Shown: piece after piece, positions 7,450-14,689 of the stretch
Position numbering within the stretch: position 1 is the first letter of the stretch
Layout: every line of letters begins with the position of its first letter
Assembly (NCBI GenBank): GCA_016764775.1
Contig: JAESRE010000005.1
Span: 1 to 33,837, forward strand
Length of the DNA stretch: 33,837 bases
From: Alphaproteobacteria bacterium
Lineage (GTDB): Bacteria > Pseudomonadota > Alphaproteobacteria > Micavibrionales > Micavibrionaceae
Direction of reading: 5' to 3'
The notes under the pieces: generated by a model
What the model saw: the letters and a program-made list of their open reading frames with translations, nothing else
Database searches by the model: none
Told to the model about the DNA's origin: nothing
Program-made: the position numbers and the translations under genes

Positions 7450-7965
7450 ATGCTCAGATTTTTGTTTAGTAATAAAAAAACAACGAAAGAACAACAGCCA
7501 GCTTGTAGTGATCAAATAGTTCTTCAAGACTATCTTGGAAAAGCCGCTAGTTCAGGTCGTAAAGCAAAAGAAGCACTTAAATCTAAAAATTACGATTTAG
7601 CTTGGAGATATTATAATGAACAGCAGAGCTATTACCACCAGCACATAAATCGATCTGGTTCTTTTTCAAAGAAAGAAGTTCTTCGGCTCGATGCTAGTGT
7701 GAGCGAGGATTTTGCTAATGTACTTCGATTAGAGAAAAAGCACGACCAAGCGCTGGTACATATCATATATTGGATATCTGCCAGTGCTTCATGGCCTATA
7801 AAACGTCACCAGCAAAAGCTAGAAGCTTATTTTAATCGCTGTCGTTTCAAGAAAACTTCTCAAAAAACAGTCAGAAATTTTATAAAAGAACAAAACGCAA
7901 ATCCAGACTTCAGGTCTATACAAAACCAAATTAGTTTATGGCGTATACAAGAAAAAGACGTTTAA
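7450..7965 (+). CDS. Uncharacterised AT-rich orphan gene (171 residues)
   Basis: A soluble, basic protein with no signal peptide. It starts MLRFLFSNKK and is rich in Lys, Gln, Tyr and Ser. Residues about 35-110 look all-helical, with a TPR-like rhythm (YDLAWRYYNEQQSYYHQH, then LRLEKKHDQALVHIIYW), but I do not recognise a family. I start it at ATG 7450 because AAGGA (7436-7440) sits 9 nt upstream. An in-frame ATG at 7429 has no such site. Codon choice is visibly more AT-rich than in glyS or the S49 peptidase on either side, which suggests recent acquisition. Its end overlaps the convergent peptidase gene by 4 bp. Confidence 0.65.
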   Translation: MLRFLFSNKKTTKEQQPACSDQIVLQDYLGKAASSGRKAKEALKSKNYDLAWRYYNEQQSYYHQHINRSGSFSKKEVLRLDASVSEDFANVLRLEKKHDQALVHIIYWISASASWPIKRHQQKLEAYFNRCRFKKTSQKTVRNFIKEQNANPDFRSIQNQISLWRIQEKDV

Positions 7966-8843
7966 AGCCCGTAACGGCCCCAGATTGATTTGGCTTCAAT
8001 CGTGTCGATGGCGTCTTCAGCCAGTGAAGCCCCTGACGGCAGTTTGCTCTCGGTCCCGAGCAGGGACGGCAGAAGCTTCTTATCAGGCCCGAATTCTTTG
8101 AACTTGATGGTCTCACCGAACTTGTCCTTGGCAAAGCTGCGCGCTTCACCAAATCCGTCAATCAGTCCGAGTTTAAGCGCCTTCGGCGCCAGCCAGAACT
8201 GACCTTCGAACAGCTCGCTGTCCTTCCCGTCCAGTTTGTCGGCACGGCGGGTTTTGACCCAGTTGATGAAAATCTCGTGCATATCGGACTGGATGCCTTT
8301 CAGACGTTTTACATCGGCGGGCTTTTCATCCATGAACGGGTCGAGGAAGCTCTTCTGCTTGCCTGCAGTGTGCACGCGGCGCTCGACACCGTATTTACCG
8401 ATCAATTCCTGAAAGCCGAAACTCGCGGAGATCACACCGATCGAACCGACAATCGAGGTGTCATTGGTGTAGATTTCATCTGCGGCACAAGCCAGCCAGT
8501 ACCCGCCGCTCGCCGCCACATCTTCGACAAACGCGTATACAGGCACGTTTTTCTTATCGGCCAGACTGCGAATATGATCACCGATCAGGGAGCATTGCGC
8601 GGGCGCGCCGCCGGGACAGTTAATGATCATCAATACGCCTTTGAGGTCGTAAGTATCAAAAGCGTCCTCAATCATCTTTTCAGTGGTTTTGTGACTGAAG
8701 GACCCGCGTCGTGCATTGGATTCGGACAAAATACCGGACAGGCGGATAACCGCCACTTTTGGCTTCGGTTTGAATAAACCGCCGATAACGGGGACGTTGC
8801 CAAGTGCAACGCAGGTTTTACAAATTGCTTTTTTAATCGTCAT
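7962..8843 (-). CDS. S49 family serine peptidase (SppA/SohB-like)
   Basis: A Ser-Lys dyad peptidase of the family that clears cleaved signal peptides. The fold signatures are present: INCPGGAP (oxyanion region, residues 74-81), FVEDVAASGGYWLACAADEIY with the nucleophile S112, and SIVGSIGVI at about 130-138. The likely general base is K164 in GKQKSFLDPF. The S112-K164 spacing of 52 equals that of Bacillus SppA (S147-K199). At 293 residues it is the short single-domain form. No clear N-terminal transmembrane helix is seen, only a mildly hydrophobic start, so its location is uncertain. It is the last gene of a leftward run, 11 bp after the methyltransferase gene. Confidence 0.9.
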   Translation of the reverse strand: MTIKKAICKTCVALGNVPVIGGLFKPKPKVAVIRLSGILSESNARRGSFSHKTTEKMIEDAFDTYDLKGVLMIINCPGGAPAQCSLIGDHIRSLADKKNVPVYAFVEDVAASGGYWLACAADEIYTNDTSIVGSIGVISASFGFQELIGKYGVERRVHTAGKQKSFLDPFMDEKPADVKRLKGIQSDMHEIFINWVKTRRADKLDGKDSELFEGQFWLAPKALKLGLIDGFGEARSFAKDKFGETIKFKEFGPDKKLLPSLLGTESKLPSGASLAEDAIDTIEAKSIWGRYGL

Positions 8844-8854
8844 AAGCGGCCACC

Positions 8855-9577
8855 TTACGCAATGGGTTCCATATCACGCAAGACCTTTTGCGCGGCCTCG
8901 GTGTAATCGCCGTTCTCTTTATGAATGACGATGCCGTTATGCATACGGGCGGGGCTGCGGCGGTGTTTTCGGGCACGTACGATCACGCGCTTGGCGTCCT
9001 GTTTGGTTTTCGGCCAGAGCGGAATAATCTCCACGGCGCCGAACCGTTTGCCCATGATGCGGATGATATCGTCCACGTTTTCAGCTCGGTTGATAATCGT
9101 CAGGCTGCCTTTGCCGCGAATGCTTCGGAATGCGCAGTCAATCCAGTCTTTCAGGTCCATGTCATCCTCACCCAATCCGATGGCGATCTGCTTTTCATGA
9201 ACGGGGGATTTGATATGGCCACCGGCTTCCAGATAGGGCGGGTTGCAAATGACGTGATCGAAGGTTTCAAAATCAAAGTCACGAATGTCGATGCAACGGA
9301 AATCGGCGCGTTCGCCCATCTGGTTCATCTCTGCATTGCTTTTCGCCAACTTCACCGCTTCGGGCAGGATATCGATAGCGACCAGTGTTGTGTCTTTCAC
9401 CCGGCGCAGCAGCGGCAAGGACGAGCTACCGATACCGCAGCCGATATCCAGAATGGTCTCTCCTTCGTCGGCAGGGCAGGCCGCCGCGAGCAACACGGCA
9501 TCGATCGACGTCCGAAAGCCGTTTTTTAGCTGTTCGAGCCGTAAGCGTTTATCCAGAATGGTGATGATGTCGCCCAT
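8855..9577 (-). CDS. TrmN6-like adenine-N6 methyltransferase (tRNA1(Val) A37 type)
   Basis: An AdoMet-dependent methyltransferase of the small-domain type. Motif I is DIGCGIG (44-50). The catalytic NPPY motif is at 112-115, which marks amino-group methylation. The N-terminus (LDKRLRLEQLKNGFRTSIDAVLLA) resembles YfiC/TrmN6 and its alphaproteobacterial relatives, where the substrate is A37 of tRNA1(Val). Other amino-methylated targets cannot be excluded. Length 240 is normal. No clear ribosome-binding site is seen, but the transglycosylase gene ends 46 bp upstream on the same strand and the S49 peptidase gene follows 11 bp later, so the three are probably cotranscribed. Confidence 0.85.
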   Translation of the reverse strand: MGDIITILDKRLRLEQLKNGFRTSIDAVLLAAACPADEGETILDIGCGIGSSSLPLLRRVKDTTLVAIDILPEAVKLAKSNAEMNQMGERADFRCIDIRDFDFETFDHVICNPPYLEAGGHIKSPVHEKQIAIGLGEDDMDLKDWIDCAFRSIRGKGSLTIINRAENVDDIIRIMGKRFGAVEIIPLWPKTKQDAKRVIVRARKHRRSPARMHNGIVIHKENGDYTEAAQKVLRDMEPIA

Positions 9578-9623
9578 AACACGGGCTGTTTAAGTGATTT
9601 TGATAAAGGAAACAACAGGCAAG

Positions 9624-10571
9624 TTAGATTTTATCCTGATCGTTCTCGTTCGACAGTGGCGTATCCATCTCTGCCAGAAGCATGATCTCGATCGGCGTTC
9701 TGACCAGTGAATTATAGCTCGCGATCTGGCCGTAGGCCGTACGGGAGTTCTCGCCCATGGGCTTGCCGTAAATGCTGTCCAGTTGCTTATACCCGTTGCG
9801 GAAGACGCTGCTGGTAATGAAATCACGTTGTGCCGCTTGTGCCTCGGCCAGATAATCAAAGCCTGAATCCTGAACACCGTAGGCGAGTAGGGATTCACTC
9901 GAAATCTGGTTTGCACCTTTGTCGGCAACAACGGGCTGCTCGTATTGCGGCTCGATCAGGCTTTCGCCCTTGATCTGGAATTTCTTGTCAAAGAACGAAT
10001 ATACCTCGTCAAAGCTGCGTGCGCGTCCTGTGGCACGGTCATAGAAAACATTCTGGTTTGCCTTGGCCGCTGCGGGGAAAATGACGGCCGCACTTTGCAG
10101 CGGGTTTTTATCCTTGGCATTCAGGAATGCCGAAGCACCGCTGGCACCGAGGAAATGCGCGAGATACAGTTCCGTCGAACCGACTTCGCCGCCCCAGTGG
10201 GCATTCAGGAAGCGTTCGTTTTCCCCCGCGAATTCGGCGGCAAGATTGGACGCAATTTCAGGATCTTTACGGAGTTCCAGAATATCTCTGCGGGATTTAC
10301 CTTGTGTGTCGATACCGTATTTATCGCCGTATTTATCGACCATGCGCATCCACGTGCTTTCAATAAACTGGTACAGCCCAGTCGCGCTGGATGTACGGGC
10401 TTTGGCATCAGGGTCAAAGCTGCTCTCTGCATGCGCTTGCTGCACCAGATAGGCAAAATCGACCCCTGTTTTGGAGCTTGCCTGCTTGATGGCGTTCATG
10501 ACGCCTTTTGGCGCTTTGTTGCCGAAAGCTGCTAAAACGTTGTTATCTATAGTATTTCCTAAGCCTTGCAT
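9624..10571 (-). CDS. Lytic transglycosylase, SLT domain
   Basis: It cleaves the MurNAc-GlcNAc bond of peptidoglycan. The SLT domain occupies about residues 25-180. The catalytic Glu is E49 in QQAHAESSFDP, followed by SSATGLYQFIESTW. The remainder (GGEVGSTELYLAHFLGASGA, then RSFDEVYSFFDKKF) matches an alphaproteobacterial subgroup that often lacks a signal peptide, as here. I start it at ATG 10571 (MQGLGNTIDNN, 315 residues). The longer frame to 10712 would run into the divergent acyl-CoA dehydrogenase and adds no recognisable sequence. TATAAG on the minus strand (10584-10589) may be its -10 box, leaving a very short leader. It leads a three-gene leftward run. Confidence 0.88.
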   Translation of the reverse strand: MQGLGNTIDNNVLAAFGNKAPKGVMNAIKQASSKTGVDFAYLVQQAHAESSFDPDAKARTSSATGLYQFIESTWMRMVDKYGDKYGIDTQGKSRRDILELRKDPEIASNLAAEFAGENERFLNAHWGGEVGSTELYLAHFLGASGASAFLNAKDKNPLQSAAVIFPAAAKANQNVFYDRATGRARSFDEVYSFFDKKFQIKGESLIEPQYEQPVVADKGANQISSESLLAYGVQDSGFDYLAEAQAAQRDFITSSVFRNGYKQLDSIYGKPMGENSRTAYGQIASYNSLVRTPIEIMLLAEMDTPLSNENDQDKI

Positions 10572-10676
10572 CGTATCTATGATCTTATATTTGATTGTTC
10601 TATAGTGTTTCTGTGAAAGATAATTGCAACGCCCGTGCCAGTTTGCGCGTATGTTACAGATCAATGAGAGGATTTT

Positions 10677-12335
10677 ATGAGCGACTACCAGCCCCCCGTA
10701 GAAGATATGCAAGCCTTACTCCACGATGTTTTGGGGTTTGAGCACGAAGAGCTGGACCGCGAAACCACCGAGGCCATTCTGGGTGAGGCGGCAAAACTGG
10801 CCGGTGGCGTACTGGCCCCTATTAACCGTGACGGCGACCTGAACGGCGCGAAGCTGGAGGGTCATGAGGTCACGACCGCGCCGGGCTGGAAGGAAGCCTA
10901 TAACCAATATCGTGACGGTGGCTGGAACGCCGTGCCGTTCCCTGAAGAATTCGGCGGGCAGGAATTGCCATGGGCGCTGGCGTTTCCGATACAGGAAATG
11001 TGGCAGGGGGCAAATTTGTCCTTCGGCCTGTGCCCTTTGTTGAATCAGGGTGCAGTCGAGGCAATCTTGAGCCACGGTTCGGATGAGCAAAAGGAAAAAT
11101 ACCTGCCCAAACTGATCAGCGGCGAATGGACGGGCACGATGAACCTGACTGAACCGCATGCGGGCTCTGACCTCGGTTTGCTTCGGACAAAGGCCGAAAA
11201 GCAGGATGACGGTACGTACAAAATCTCCGGCCAGAAGATATGGATTACCTACGGCGAGCACGATCTGGCCGACAACATTATCCACCTCGTGATTGCCCGC
11301 ACACCCGAAGCGGGTGAGGACGTCAAAGGCATCTCGCTCTTTATCGTGCCTAAGTTTATGGATGACGGATCACGCAATGATGTGAAATGCGTCGGGCTGG
11401 ATCATAAGCTCGGTATTCATGCCTCCCCGACCTGTGTCATGCAATATGGCGATGATGGCGGCGCGACAGGGTATCTGATCGGTAAGGAGGGCGAAGGCCT
11501 GAAATACATGTTCACGATGATGAATAATGCCCGCCTGTCTGTTGGTTTGCAGGGCGTGGCACTGGCCGAACGTTCATATCAGCACGCATTGGCCTATGCG
11601 CAAGAGCGCGTGCAGGGCAAGTCAACCGAAACGGGCGAACGCGTAACAATCGATAATCACGCTGATGTTAAGCGCATGCTGTTGAGTATGAAATCACAGA
11701 TAGAAGCCGGACGGGCGCTGACCTATGCCGCAGCCATGGCGCTTGATGAGGCGGAGACAGGCGATTCAAATGCCAAGGGCAAGGTCGATATCCTGACCCC
11801 GCTGGTGAAAGCGTGGTGTACGGACATGGCCGTTGACGTCACATCTTTGGGAATCCAGATCCATGGGGGGTCCGGTTTTATTGAAGAAACGGGCGCCGCC
11901 CAGTATTTCCGCGACTCGCGCATCTTGCCGATTTATGAAGGCACAAACGGTATTCAGGCGCTCGACCTGACGTTCCGCAAAACCATCCGTGACGGCGGGC
12001 AAGGTGTTAAGAAATACATCGCCCAACTCAAAGGCGAAGCGCCGTCCGCATACTCGGCGCATTTAAGCACACTAGAGGACGTTACGAACAAGCTGGTCGA
12101 GGCCGCGAATGACAAAAACCTCGATCTGGCGCAGGCGATGGCGACCCCGTATTTGAAAGGCTTTGCCATTCTGGCGGCGGGCATATTGTTGAACAAAGCA
12201 GCCGAGGCGGTCAAAGACCGTGGAGATGACTACGCGAAATCCAAACAGAAACACGCAGCATTTTTCACCGCGAACATGGTGCCGATGGCAGGCGCACATC
12301 TGGAGGCGGCCTTAAACGGTTCCGAGATTATATAG
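10677..12335 (+). CDS. Acyl-CoA dehydrogenase (DmdC-like, long form)
   Basis: An FAD enzyme that makes trans-2-enoyl-CoA from acyl-CoA and passes electrons to ETF. Order of parts: an N-terminal extension (MSDYQPPVEDMQALLHDVLG) typical of the long form, the N and middle domains with TEPHAGSDLG (159-168) contacting FAD, and the C-terminal domain with catalytic E421 in IYEGTNGIQ. An extra ~120-residue C-terminal segment follows. Length 552 is slightly short of the ~590 usual for DmdC-type enzymes. Substrate cannot be told: 3-methylmercaptopropionyl-CoA or a medium/long acyl-CoA. GAGAGGA lies 5 nt before the ATG. ETF-QO at 30525-32162 would accept the electrons downstream of ETF. Confidence 0.93.
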   Translation: MSDYQPPVEDMQALLHDVLGFEHEELDRETTEAILGEAAKLAGGVLAPINRDGDLNGAKLEGHEVTTAPGWKEAYNQYRDGGWNAVPFPEEFGGQELPWALAFPIQEMWQGANLSFGLCPLLNQGAVEAILSHGSDEQKEKYLPKLISGEWTGTMNLTEPHAGSDLGLLRTKAEKQDDGTYKISGQKIWITYGEHDLADNIIHLVIARTPEAGEDVKGISLFIVPKFMDDGSRNDVKCVGLDHKLGIHASPTCVMQYGDDGGATGYLIGKEGEGLKYMFTMMNNARLSVGLQGVALAERSYQHALAYAQERVQGKSTETGERVTIDNHADVKRMLLSMKSQIEAGRALTYAAAMALDEAETGDSNAKGKVDILTPLVKAWCTDMAVDVTSLGIQIHGGSGFIEETGAAQYFRDSRILPIYEGTNGIQALDLTFRKTIRDGGQGVKKYIAQLKGEAPSAYSAHLSTLEDVTNKLVEAANDKNLDLAQAMATPYLKGFAILAAGILLNKAAEAVKDRGDDYAKSKQKHAAFFTANMVPMAGAHLEAALNGSEII

Positions 12336-12337
12336 AC

Positions 12338-12847
12338 TTAACCGGGGGGAAGCGCCGTGCCGGGATCACGGCATTTGGAATTGGCGTAGACATTGTACTG
12401 AACCATGTTGGTCGACCGGATTGTCGGCTTTTGCAGGTTCATGGCTTCAACATAGGTGTTCGCAACGCATTCACAATATTTCTCGGGGTCCGTTCCTGGT
12501 TTGAATGAATACGAATTCTTCAAGCATTTCTCATAGACAGGGCCTGCGGAATTAATAGCGTCAAAGCATTCATCATTGATTTCCAGCAATATGGTGGTTT
12601 GCGGCACCGTCGGTCCGCGGTCGATGCGTTCACGGAGCAAGGCCGTCGACATACATGCACAGTTTAAATACTGGCTCGTAATGTAATCTTGCCTGCACGT
12701 GTTGAAGTAATTATCGGCCTCTTCGATATATTCGTCCGGAATTTTGTCGTACTCGTCTTCTGCCTCGGTTTGCGCATGGGCAAACGGGGCGGTCAACAGG
12801 CACACAAAAAGCAATAAATACAATGAATTAAAGAATGAGGCTCTCAT
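12338..12847 (-). CDS. Secreted Cys-rich protein of unknown function
   Basis: A clear signal peptide covers residues 1-25 (core LYLLLFVCLLTA, cleavage after AHA). The mature part is acidic and has eight Cys (51, 63, 65, 94, 108, 125, 127, 159), including two C-x-C pairs, LNCACMS and KYCECVAN. The even number in an exported protein suggests four disulfides. The two C-x-C halves look like a loose internal duplication. I do not recognise the family. A -35/-10 pair lies directly upstream with the -10 only 6 nt before the ATG and no ribosome-binding site. It is convergent with the acyl-CoA dehydrogenase, with 2 bp between stops. Confidence 0.75.
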   Translation of the reverse strand: MRASFFNSLYLLLFVCLLTAPFAHAQTEAEDEYDKIPDEYIEEADNYFNTCRQDYITSQYLNCACMSTALLRERIDRGPTVPQTTILLEINDECFDAINSAGPVYEKCLKNSYSFKPGTDPEKYCECVANTYVEAMNLQKPTIRSTNMVQYNVYANSKCRDPGTALPPG

Positions 12848-12853
12848 TCTTTA

Positions 12854-12881
12854 ATTATAACATTGATGATCGATTTTTCGA
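12854..12881 (-). promoter_or_regulatory. Promoter of the Cys-rich protein gene, predicted leaderless
   Basis: The minus strand carries TCGAAA (12876-12881), a 16-bp spacer and a perfect TATAAT (12854-12859), then TAAAGA and the ATG. Transcription would start at or next to the A of the ATG. Confidence 0.6.
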
Positions 12882-12902
12882 AAGTCTTTTGACCGGAGGC
12901 TG

Positions 12903-13469
12903 TTAGCGCTGGCCTTTAACGCGCTTGATCAAGCTACCGAAAACATTTTCGTTTTCTTCCTGATCTTCTGCGTTTTCGTTGTCAGCCTTAAGCTTCTTCA
13001 TCTTGTCTTCAAGCTTTTGCTGTTCCATTTTCTCACGGCGTTCGCGGGCACGGCGCTCGCGTTCTTTAAGCTGTTCGGCCAACTCTTCGGCCTGCTTTTG
13101 TGAGTACTGGCTTGTCAGCAGAACCTGAGAAGCTTGTTTCTGCCATTGGTCACGCTGGGCTTTGAGGTCTTCAACCTGACCTTCTGCGTCTTGTAGTTGG
13201 CCTTCCAGCATCTGGATACGCATCTTCATACGTTCCATTTCGATCAGACCGGCTGCTTTTTCCAGTTCCTGTTCAACGGAAGCGTTTGATGAAGAACCGC
13301 TTGACTGGTTTTCCAGGCCAAAAGCACGTTCGAGCTCGGATACGTCGATGATACGACGACCGTTAGCATCCAACTCATAGGACAGCTTTCCGCTGTTCAT
13401 TGCGCGTTGAATGGTTGATTTGGATTTGCCTGTTAATTCGGCAGCCCGTTGTGCTCCAACTTTGGCCAT
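12903..13469 (-). CDS. HTH / coiled-coil DNA-binding protein (plasmid-replication-regulator-like)
   Basis: 188 residues in two parts. Residues 1-52 form a helix-turn-helix with a short wing: VGAQRAAELTGKSKST, IQRAMNSGKLSYE, then GRRIIDVSELERAFGL. This pattern is common in small DNA-binding proteins carried by plasmids. Residues about 65-170 are a long, highly charged coiled coil rich in Glu, Gln, Lys and Arg (KERERRARERREKMEQQK), followed by an acidic patch and the basic end LIKRVKGQR. GAGGTGA precedes the ATG closely. Nothing else plasmid-like is nearby, so it may be a domesticated chromosomal copy, for example a nucleoid or segregation factor. That role is inference. Confidence 0.75.
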   Translation of the reverse strand: MAKVGAQRAAELTGKSKSTIQRAMNSGKLSYELDANGRRIIDVSELERAFGLENQSSGSSSNASVEQELEKAAGLIEMERMKMRIQMLEGQLQDAEGQVEDLKAQRDQWQKQASQVLLTSQYSQKQAEELAEQLKERERRARERREKMEQQKLEDKMKKLKADNENAEDQEENENVFGSLIKRVKGQR

Positions 13470-13558
13470 GTCTCACCTCGTAAAATGAATTTCTTGAATA
13501 CACGAACCGATAGCACGGGCTGAATATAAAAAGCAAGATTCTTATTCCATAAAAATCC

Positions 13559-13593
13559 ACAGGCCGCTCGAAGAAAATCCTCGAACGGCCTGT
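13559..13593 (-). terminator. Probable terminator after the SapC-family gene
   Basis: An inverted repeat of 13 positions with one mismatch (ACAGGCCG and CGGCCTGT outer arms, TCGA inner arms, 9-base loop) lies 22 bp past the stop of the leftward SapC-like gene. On the minus strand it is followed by GGATTTTTA. The T run is displaced by 3 nt, so efficiency may be moderate. Confidence 0.6.
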
Positions 13594-13614
13594 AATAGAA
13601 TAATAACTCTTTGT

Positions 13615-14421
13615 TTAGGCGGCTTCTTTTTCCAAACGGTTGTTCAGAAGATATGTGAGACGCTGCCACTGCGATCCTGAGAACAGGTGTGCATAGAGGA
13701 ACGGGAGCCAGCCTTTGCTTCTCCAGTCGAGGAAGATCTTGTCATCCAGTTCGGCCAGTTTTTGCTCATCAATGATTTTGAAGCCCGAGAAATTGATGCG
13801 GCGGTTACCGGCTACATTGATTTGTGCTTCACGGTCAACAAGCAGGCCGCTGGCGGCCAGAGACTTACTGAACTCCACCGTCTGTTGGGCTGCGGCATGG
13901 TAGGATTTGCAGAACTCGAGCGCGTTATTGGCCAGTTCCGTTGCATTGCCTTCAGCATCAAAAAATCCTTGCTCGCCACCTTCTTCAATGACGGCATCAT
14001 CCATATCAACACACAGTGTCAACTGGTCACCATCCGGCAGTTCAGAGAAGATGAACGGGTAGCGGCGGATATAGGCCGGTACATACGTGTTGGCTTCCCA
14101 TTTGCCGTCAGGCTGCAAAAACAGGTTTTCATTGTCGCGCAGACCCAGAATAGCAACAGGTGTTGCATTCCCGTCCGGTGAAAACGCGATCGGGTAGAAA
14201 TGGCAGATTTGTGGCATTTCGATGAGGTTTACGGGGACGGCGTTTACACCATCTGTAAAATTAAAGCCAAAGCTCTTTTTGAGCCCGAGTTTGGCGTGTT
14301 CCTTGGCATCCAGAGGTACAGGGTTGGAGTAGAACAAAGGCATGTTGGCATTTGCAGGCTGAGGGCTTGCGACGTCCGTATCCTTGTCCTTTTTAGCAGG
14401 TTTGCTGTCCTTTTTGGCCAT
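13615..14421 (-). CDS. SapC family protein
   Basis: 268 residues. After a Lys/Asp-rich disordered start (MAKKDSKPAKKDKDTD), residues about 28-250 match the SapC family, first named from Campylobacter S-layer loci: LFYSNPVPLDAKEHAKLGLK, FYPIAFSPDGNATPVAILGLR, ENLFLQPDGKWEANTYVPAY, then the RRYPFIFSELPDG block and FKIIDEQKLAELDD. There is no signal peptide. Its biochemical function is not established; a link to S-layer or surface protein handling is only by family name. AAAGGA lies 7 nt before the ATG and a hairpin follows the stop, so it is probably monocistronic. Confidence 0.88.
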   Translation of the reverse strand: MAKKDSKPAKKDKDTDVASPQPANANMPLFYSNPVPLDAKEHAKLGLKKSFGFNFTDGVNAVPVNLIEMPQICHFYPIAFSPDGNATPVAILGLRDNENLFLQPDGKWEANTYVPAYIRRYPFIFSELPDGDQLTLCVDMDDAVIEEGGEQGFFDAEGNATELANNALEFCKSYHAAAQQTVEFSKSLAASGLLVDREAQINVAGNRRINFSGFKIIDEQKLAELDDKIFLDWRSKGWLPFLYAHLFSGSQWQRLTYLLNNRLEKEAA

Positions 14422-14452
14422 GTGTATATCCTTTAATTTAAATCTCTAAAAC

Positions 14453-14468
14453 GGCCTCTGTACAGGCC
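14453..14468 (-). other. Small hairpin in the SapC-gene leader
   Basis: GGCCT / AGGCC arms with the self-complementary centre CTGTAC lie 32 bp upstream of the start codon. The stem is short. It could be an operator or leader structure; no function can be assigned. Confidence 0.25.
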
Positions 14469-14581
14469 TTATGTAAGGGAGTTTAAGCTGAATTGCCCCG
14501 GCTATGCAATGCTTTGATTTGTAGATTGAATTACCGAAATTGGAAACCGGACTTGTATTCTACAGAATATCCCGAAAAACC

Positions 14582-14645
14582 TTAACAAGACGTTAGTTTT
14601 GCACTTTTCGATTTAGCGCTTGTCAAAGTCGTAAATGCACGTGCA
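14582..14645 (+). promoter_or_regulatory. ugd upstream region: near-CtrA motif and a 10-bp palindrome
   Basis: TTAA-N7-TTAG (14582-14596) differs by one base from the TTAA-N7-TTAA CtrA pattern. A perfect palindrome TGCACGTGCA (14636-14645) lies 45 bp before the ugd start. A TATAGG box follows directly, but no convincing -35 sits at normal spacing. Either element could regulate ugd or the divergent sapC-like gene. Confidence 0.3.
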
Positions 14646-14689
14646 GTATAGGCTCACTAACGCTAGAAGTTAATATAAAGGCTCTATTT

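Noticed and set aside
8277-8777. Plus-strand open frame opposite the S49 peptidase
   Set aside because: It lacks a start context, has no recognisable domain, and the opposite strand encodes a protein with complete catalytic motifs.
10572-10712. Longer start of the lytic transglycosylase
   Set aside because: The added 47 codons run into the divergent acyl-CoA dehydrogenase start at 10677, contain no signal peptide and match nothing in the family.
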